Notes under the pieces: generated by a model | Told to the model about the DNA's origin: nothing | Seen by the model: only the letters and a program-made list of their open reading frames with translations | Databases searched by the model: none | Assembly (NCBI GenBank): GCA_036495715.1 | Contig: DASXML010000076.1 | Coordinates: 166,111 to 230,110, forward strand | Length of the DNA stretch: 64,000 bases | Reading direction: 5' to 3' | DNA from: Scandinavium sp036495715 | GTDB lineage: Bacteria > Pseudomonadota > Gammaproteobacteria > Enterobacterales > Enterobacteriaceae | Translations under genes and position numbers: made by a program | Part shown: positions 61,330 through 64,000 of the stretch, one piece after another | Layout: the number at the start of each line of letters is the position of its first letter | How positions within the stretch are numbered: the first letter of the stretch is position 1

Positions 61330-61572
61330 ATGTTCGTCGAACTCATCTATGACAAACGCAATTTCGAAGGCCTGCCTGGCGCGCGCGAAAAAATCCTCAG
61401 CGAACTCACCCGTCGCGTTAATCACATTTTCCCGGAAGCAGACGTTCGCGTTAAGCCGATGATGACCCTGCCCGGCATCAATACAGACGCCAGCAAGCAT
61501 GAAAAAGAGCAAATCAGCAGAGCGGTGCAGGAGATGTTTGAAGAAGCCGATATGTGGATGATGGAAGACTAA
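61330..61572 (+). CDS. msgA: DinI-family protein MsgA
   Basis: 80-residue member of the DinI/MsgA family. FVELIYDKRNFEGLPGAREKIL and EMFEEADMWM (given in part) match Salmonella MsgA, a virulence-linked gene in PhoP and acid-stress studies; DinI relatives modulate RecA filaments. The LexA box in its promoter supports SOS induction. ATG at 61330 is preceded by AAGGAAAAAGTC. Often carried on mobile or prophage-derived DNA, which fits the neighbourhood. Confidence 0.85.
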   Translation: MFVELIYDKRNFEGLPGAREKILSELTRRVNHIFPEADVRVKPMMTLPGINTDASKHEKEQISRAVQEMFEEADMWMMED

Positions 61573-61603
61573 ATGACGCTATAGAAAGTATTTGTTAGAT
61601 ACG

Positions 61604-61627
61604 AGCGGGAGCCAACACGCTCCCGCT
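61604..61627 (+). terminator. Hairpin after msgA
   Basis: Perfect 9-bp stem AGCGGGAGC/GCTCCCGCT with a 6-base loop; no proper T-run, so termination is uncertain. Confidence 0.5.
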
Positions 61628-61696
61628 TCAGGATAACTGCACTCACTGCGTAACACCCCTGCCCATTCGTTGTCTCATTAAGGACATAGTGTCATA

Positions 61697-61990
61697 TTAA
61701 TCGGCGGGTTGGCAGACATTACAGAGTCCACAGAATTTCAAATCTGATATCTGCGAAGTCGTGCCACTTATCGATTTTTCACCGAAAATAGCCCATAGAA
61801 AGAGTAAGATCCATGCAGGTAGAAACCATCCCGTCAGGACGTTGATAATAATGATGGGAAATGCATTTCTCTTTTTAGAAAGCAGTGCGATAGCAAGAGG
61901 GACACTGTAGAGGCAAATCCAGACAAACGGCTCCATCACCAGTACTTTTCCCATCCCAATGAAAAACATTAAAACGTCCATGAAAGCCAT
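61697..61990 (-). CDS. Superinfection-immunity-like membrane protein
   Basis: 97 residues from ATG 61990 (AGGAG almost adjacent; an ATG at 61981 has better spacing). Two or three hydrophobic segments with the block NVLTGWFLPAWILLFLWA, which matches the NxxxGW...W pattern of the T4 Imm superinfection-immunity family; proteins of this family are common small membrane proteins in bacteria, and phage exclusion is demonstrated only for phage members. The C terminus has a CGLCNVCQ Cys cluster. Confidence 0.68.
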   Translation of the reverse strand: MAFMDVLMFFIGMGKVLVMEPFVWICLYSVPLAIALLSKKRNAFPIIIINVLTGWFLPAWILLFLWAIFGEKSISGTTSQISDLKFCGLCNVCQPAD

Positions 61991-62103
61991 GCTCCTGGTT
62001 TTTGTAAAATACACCCTGTGGCAATCATTAAGCGACACAAAAAGCCAGAGAATTAAATATTGCAGTTATTTCTACTATTCAAACCTCGTTCCCCCATAAA
62101 AAA

Positions 62104-62128
62104 ACGGGAACCCAAAGGCTCCCGTTCA
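62104..62128 (-). terminator. Terminator of the repeat-protein gene
   Basis: AACGGGA/TCCCGTT stem extended by CC/GG across one mismatch, loop CAAA; on the minus strand it is followed by TTTTTTTATG. It lies about 190 bases beyond the repeat-protein stop. Confidence 0.8.
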
Positions 62129-62319
62129 TATGCAATCTATGTTGTCGTATGCAAAAAATATATCGGATCATCAATATGACAGGTGTACAGATGCAATGCA
62201 TCTTGCGAATATCTCCGTCGTTTCGACGTGAAATTAAAACCCGTACATGAGTGCAGGGGCAATGCCATTACTCGACACCTATAGGAGGGTATATCAAAAC
62301 TCCCCGTAAGTGCTTTATA

Positions 62320-62616
62320 TCAATGTGATGTAACAGCAGCGGCGGCGAGCGGGTGATCGGATGAAGCAACCACTGCAGCTCTTGCAACAGGGTGACGGCC
62401 GTTATTTCCAGTGGCCACAGCCATCGCTGCAGGATGATCAGAGTTAGCAACAACAGCTGCTCGAGCAACAGGGTGTGCTCCGCGGCCACTGGTAGCGGCA
62501 GTCATCGCGACAGGGTGGTCAGACGAAGCAACTGCAGCCGCCCGGGCAACAGGATGGTTAGCAAACGCGGGAAGAGTTACCGTTGTTAAAACTAAAGTCA
62601 GAATGATTTTTTTCAT
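62320..62616 (-). CDS. Exported protein made of 27-residue HPVARAA repeats
   Basis: 98 residues from ATG 62616, with AAGG seven bases upstream. Signal peptide of 19 residues ends at LPAFA. The mature chain is three repeats starting at residues 21, 48 and 75, each made of two HP-led halves, giving His-Pro at 21, 34, 48, 61, 75 and 88. Halves alternate HPVARAA-type and SDHPxA-type. Rich in Ala, Val and His; no Cys. I do not recognise the family; periodic His suggests metal or acid-stress behaviour, which is speculation. The DNA itself is repeated with an 81-base period. Confidence 0.75.
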   Translation of the reverse strand: MKKIILTLVLTTVTLPAFANHPVARAAAVASSDHPVAMTAATSGRGAHPVARAAVVANSDHPAAMAVATGNNGRHPVARAAVVASSDHPLAAAAVTSH

Positions 62617-63056
62617 AATATCGCCTTTATGAAATAGCCCCAATATAAATAGAGCATATGTTGTTAGTGGCTGAAACTATAATAATAAAATCATAATAAA
62701 AACCGTAAAAATAACGTTTATTATTACACTCTGCGGCGCAAAATCATTATTCAACTGGAAACTGCTTGTTAGGGCGCAGAAGGGCATGACAATAACTGAG
62801 CGGCCGCGGGAAACGAGCTCACATCATCAGTCTGGAAGGCTGAGGTAAAAGCCATATGAGTTTATGATTATATCAGCTGTTGGCCTTTTATAGCCCAAAG
62901 ACCGTCATCAGCGTATATTCAGACAACGGCGAGATCTCTCGGCCCGTTTTTACACTTCAGCTTTCGGTTCATTCCTGGATACAGGTAAAAATATGACGGG
63001 ATTTTGAGCGGGGTTGAGATAAAATTTTGCTAAACGTTAGCAGGCTATCCAAAAAC
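62617..63056. other. Gap without recognised genes
   Basis: About 440 bases between the repeat-protein gene and the icd terminator. It holds no open frame of note on either strand and several short inverted repeats. It should be the native sequence downstream of icd if the icd fragment is the original gene end. Confidence 0.5.
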
Positions 63057-63079
63057 AACGGGAGCGTTAAGCTCCCGTT
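63057..63079 (-). terminator. Terminator of icd
   Basis: Perfect 9-bp stem AACGGGAGC/GCTCCCGTT with GTTAA loop; on the minus strand GTTTTT follows. It is the usual place of the icd terminator, 24 bases after the stop. Confidence 0.85.
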
Positions 63080-63102
63080 AATAGATTTAACAATCTTCGC
63101 GA

Positions 63103-63267
63103 TTACATATTCGCGATAATCGCGTCACCAAACTCTGAACATTTCAGCAGCTTAGCGCCTTCCATCAGACGTTCGAAGTCATAGGTCACGGTCTTGGCAG
63201 CGATTGCGCCTTCCATGCCTTTAACAATCAGGTCTGCGGCTTCGAACCATTCCATGTGACGGAGCAG
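63103..63267 (-). pseudogene. icd: Displaced 3' end of icd (isocitrate dehydrogenase)
   Basis: The minus strand encodes the C terminus of NADP isocitrate dehydrogenase: LRHMEWFEAADL, KGMEGAI, DFERLMEGAKLL and SEFGDAII, ending in the TAA at 63103. Similarity stops at about 63262-63267, so about 165 bases remain, with no start. Prophages such as e14 integrate in icd and leave exactly such a displaced 3' end while supplying a new one. The rest of icd is not in the window. Confidence 0.88.
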
Positions 63268-63404
63268 TAGATTTCAGGAGTATCATTAACCAATTGATAA
63301 TTATGGTTAATATACGAAACACGAGCCTAAAACGCATAATTTCATCCGCTCCCTGAACCCCTGATTTTGCTGGATCGGCTTTGAGTTTTGCTAACCTCTT
63401 TCTG

Positions 63405-63617
63405 CTACTTTATCCAGAAACCGGACATCAGCTCATGAACAAGTTTTACCCTGTCATCCGCTAATAATCCTAGAGAGAAAGCGAACAAGTGAGCACTCTC
63501 TTCGTTGCGTTCGTAGCCATGCGCCGCAAGAAAATCACAGTAACGCTTCCTTCTCTCAGCCTGCACTTGAGTCTGCTGTGCGAGCTTTATTTGACGATCA
63601 AGCTTACTTCTGGCCAT
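63405..63617 (-). CDS. Hypothetical protein, probably of mobile-element origin
   Basis: 70 residues from ATG 63617, with AAGG two to three bases upstream of the start. Basic, helical N-terminal half (RQIKLAQQTQVQAERRKR), then AHGYERNEESAHLFAFSLG. Family not recognised. It lies between the icd and ssrA scars, so it is probably left from an integrated element. Confidence 0.55.
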   Translation of the reverse strand: MARSKLDRQIKLAQQTQVQAERRKRYCDFLAAHGYERNEESAHLFAFSLGLLADDRVKLVHELMSGFWIK

Positions 63618-63710
63618 TACCTTCCCCTATTAAATAAACGCAGGCGAAGTATACGCCCCTAGCTATCTGACAATTTGCACTGAAGATGCCTTGAGGAAAC
63701 GTGAGTGCCT

Positions 63711-63738
63711 GCGGGTTCAACTCCCGCCAGCTCCACCA
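63711..63738 (+). other. Copy of the ssrA (tmRNA) 3' end: attachment-site core
   Basis: 28 bases GCGGGTTCAACTCCCG followed by CCAGCTCCACCA equal the 3' end of enterobacterial tmRNA as I know it; the sequence before it is not ssrA. This is the core that phage and island integrases duplicate when they enter ssrA. It is thus an att scar and not a tmRNA gene. Confidence 0.85.
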
Positions 63739-63830
63739 CTTTTGATAGGACTACGCCCGGACAGTGACAGCAAAAACAGTCACTTACGTACACTGACCAG
63801 ACAGACAGTAGACCTAAAAAAGACAAAGAT

Positions 63831-63850
63831 ATGCACGTGAAATGCACGTG
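63831..63850 (+). repeat. Direct repeats next to the ssrA core
   Basis: ATGCACGTG occurs at 63831-63839 and again at 63842-63850. Short direct repeats about 100 bases from the core fit integrase arm-type sites; an integrase gene would be expected to follow but an IS element begins 12 bases later. Confidence 0.5.
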
Positions 63851-63861
63851 TACTTCGAAAG

Positions 63862-64000
63862 TGTAGTGGTCAACAAAAATTGGCCACGACTTTAGAGTTT
63901 TTCCAGAACAATCGCTCTGATTCATTCGGCGTCAAACCACCGTTATATTGATGAGGTCTGAGCTGGCTGTAATATCCCGTTATGTAATTCATTATCGCTA
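63862..64000 (-). mobile_element. IS3-family insertion sequence, one end
   Basis: The end begins about 63862 with TGTAGTGGTCAACAAAAATT, a terminal-repeat-like start, directly followed by the 3' end of an OrfB transposase reading leftward. The element continues past the window edge. Confidence 0.75.
63870..64000 (-). CDS. IS3-family OrfB transposase, C-terminal part
   Basis: The last 43 residues are open to the window edge: MNYITGYYSQLRPHQYNGGL followed by TPNESERLFWKNSK and a TGA at 63870-63872. The N-Y...RPHQ...G-L-TP-x-E pattern is the rve integrase tail of IS3-family OrfB proteins. The catalytic residues lie outside the window. Confidence 0.8.
   Translation of the reverse strand, partial: AIMNYITGYYSQLRPHQYNGGLTPNESERLFWKNSKVVANFC

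Noticed and set aside
62268..62489. Leu-rich alternative reading of the repeat region
   Set aside because: It is another frame of the 81-base DNA repeat; the frame with signal peptide and ribosome site is preferred.
63711..63738. Possible tmRNA or tRNA gene
   Set aside because: Only the last 28 bases of ssrA are present; no acceptor partner strand or tag-coding region lies upstream.
63659..63925. 88-codon minus-strand open frame across the ssrA core and direct repeats
   Set aside because: It covers an att core and the IS boundary, so coding is very unlikely.

Overview
The window is chromosomal DNA of an enterobacterium in or near the Enterobacter/Lelliottia/Leclercia/Citrobacter group (Enterobacterales). 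Almost every gene from 1 to 57 kb has a recognisable E. coli counterpart, and the order largely follows the E. coli katE-chb-ast-ynj-topB-selD-sppA-gapA-yeaG-yeaK-yeaP region, but with lineage-specific losses (gdhA, yeaE, yeaI/yeaJ not at their E. coli places) and insertions. The species is inference; the order-level placement is secure.

Layout. 1-7.2 kb: the 3' part of catalase katE, then the chbBCARFG chitobiose operon with its NagC-like operator and a ChiX-pairing site between chbB and chbC. 7.2-11 kb: osmE, nadE, the SOS-controlled nuclease gene cho, ves and the periplasmic chaperone spy. 11.3-17.5 kb: the astCADBE arginine succinyltransferase operon behind a sigma54 promoter. 17.8-25.8 kb: a flavin disulfide oxidoreductase, xthA, a TVP38-family membrane protein and the ynjBCD ABC transporter with the rhodanese ynjE. 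25.8-32 kb: ynjF-ynjA, nudG, ynjH, an exported metallo-beta-lactamase-fold hydrolase, topB and selD.

32.2-37.3 kb is the accessory segment of most interest. It splits the E. coli neighbours selD and ydjA and holds a class A acid phosphatase (phoC type), a 678-residue class-3 lipase-like protein with a Ser-Asp-His triad and a transthyretin-like N-terminal part, and a lipoprotein gene overlapping its 3' end. Beside this pair lies a decayed second copy: a 52-residue effector tail, a frameshifted paralogous lipoprotein gene with the same 17-base overlap and TTG start, and a diverged repeat. This looks like a tandemly duplicated antibacterial lipase effector/immunity module, possibly type VI secretion cargo, although no secretion gene is in the window.

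37.3-57 kb returns to the conserved backbone: ydjA, sppA, ansA-pncA, yeaC-msrB, gapA, yeaD, mipA, yeaG-yeaH (with a sigma54 promoter), yeaK, yoaI, yeaL, nimR/nimT, a glutamine-amidotransferase-like protein, a DUF523 protein with yeaO, yoaF and the diguanylate cyclase dgcP facing a second, membrane-bound diguanylate cyclase. A possible unannotated small RNA lies between yoaF and dgcP.

58-64 kb is a mosaic of small genes: a YidB-like protein, a CspA-family gene followed by a ymcF homologue that appears to start with ATT, a zinc-ribbon peptide, a glycine-zipper protein, SOS-regulated msgA, a superinfection-immunity-like membrane protein and a secreted protein of 27-residue repeats. It ends in integration scars: a displaced icd 3' end, a 28-base copy of the ssrA 3' end with arm-type repeats, and the end of an IS3-family element running off the window.
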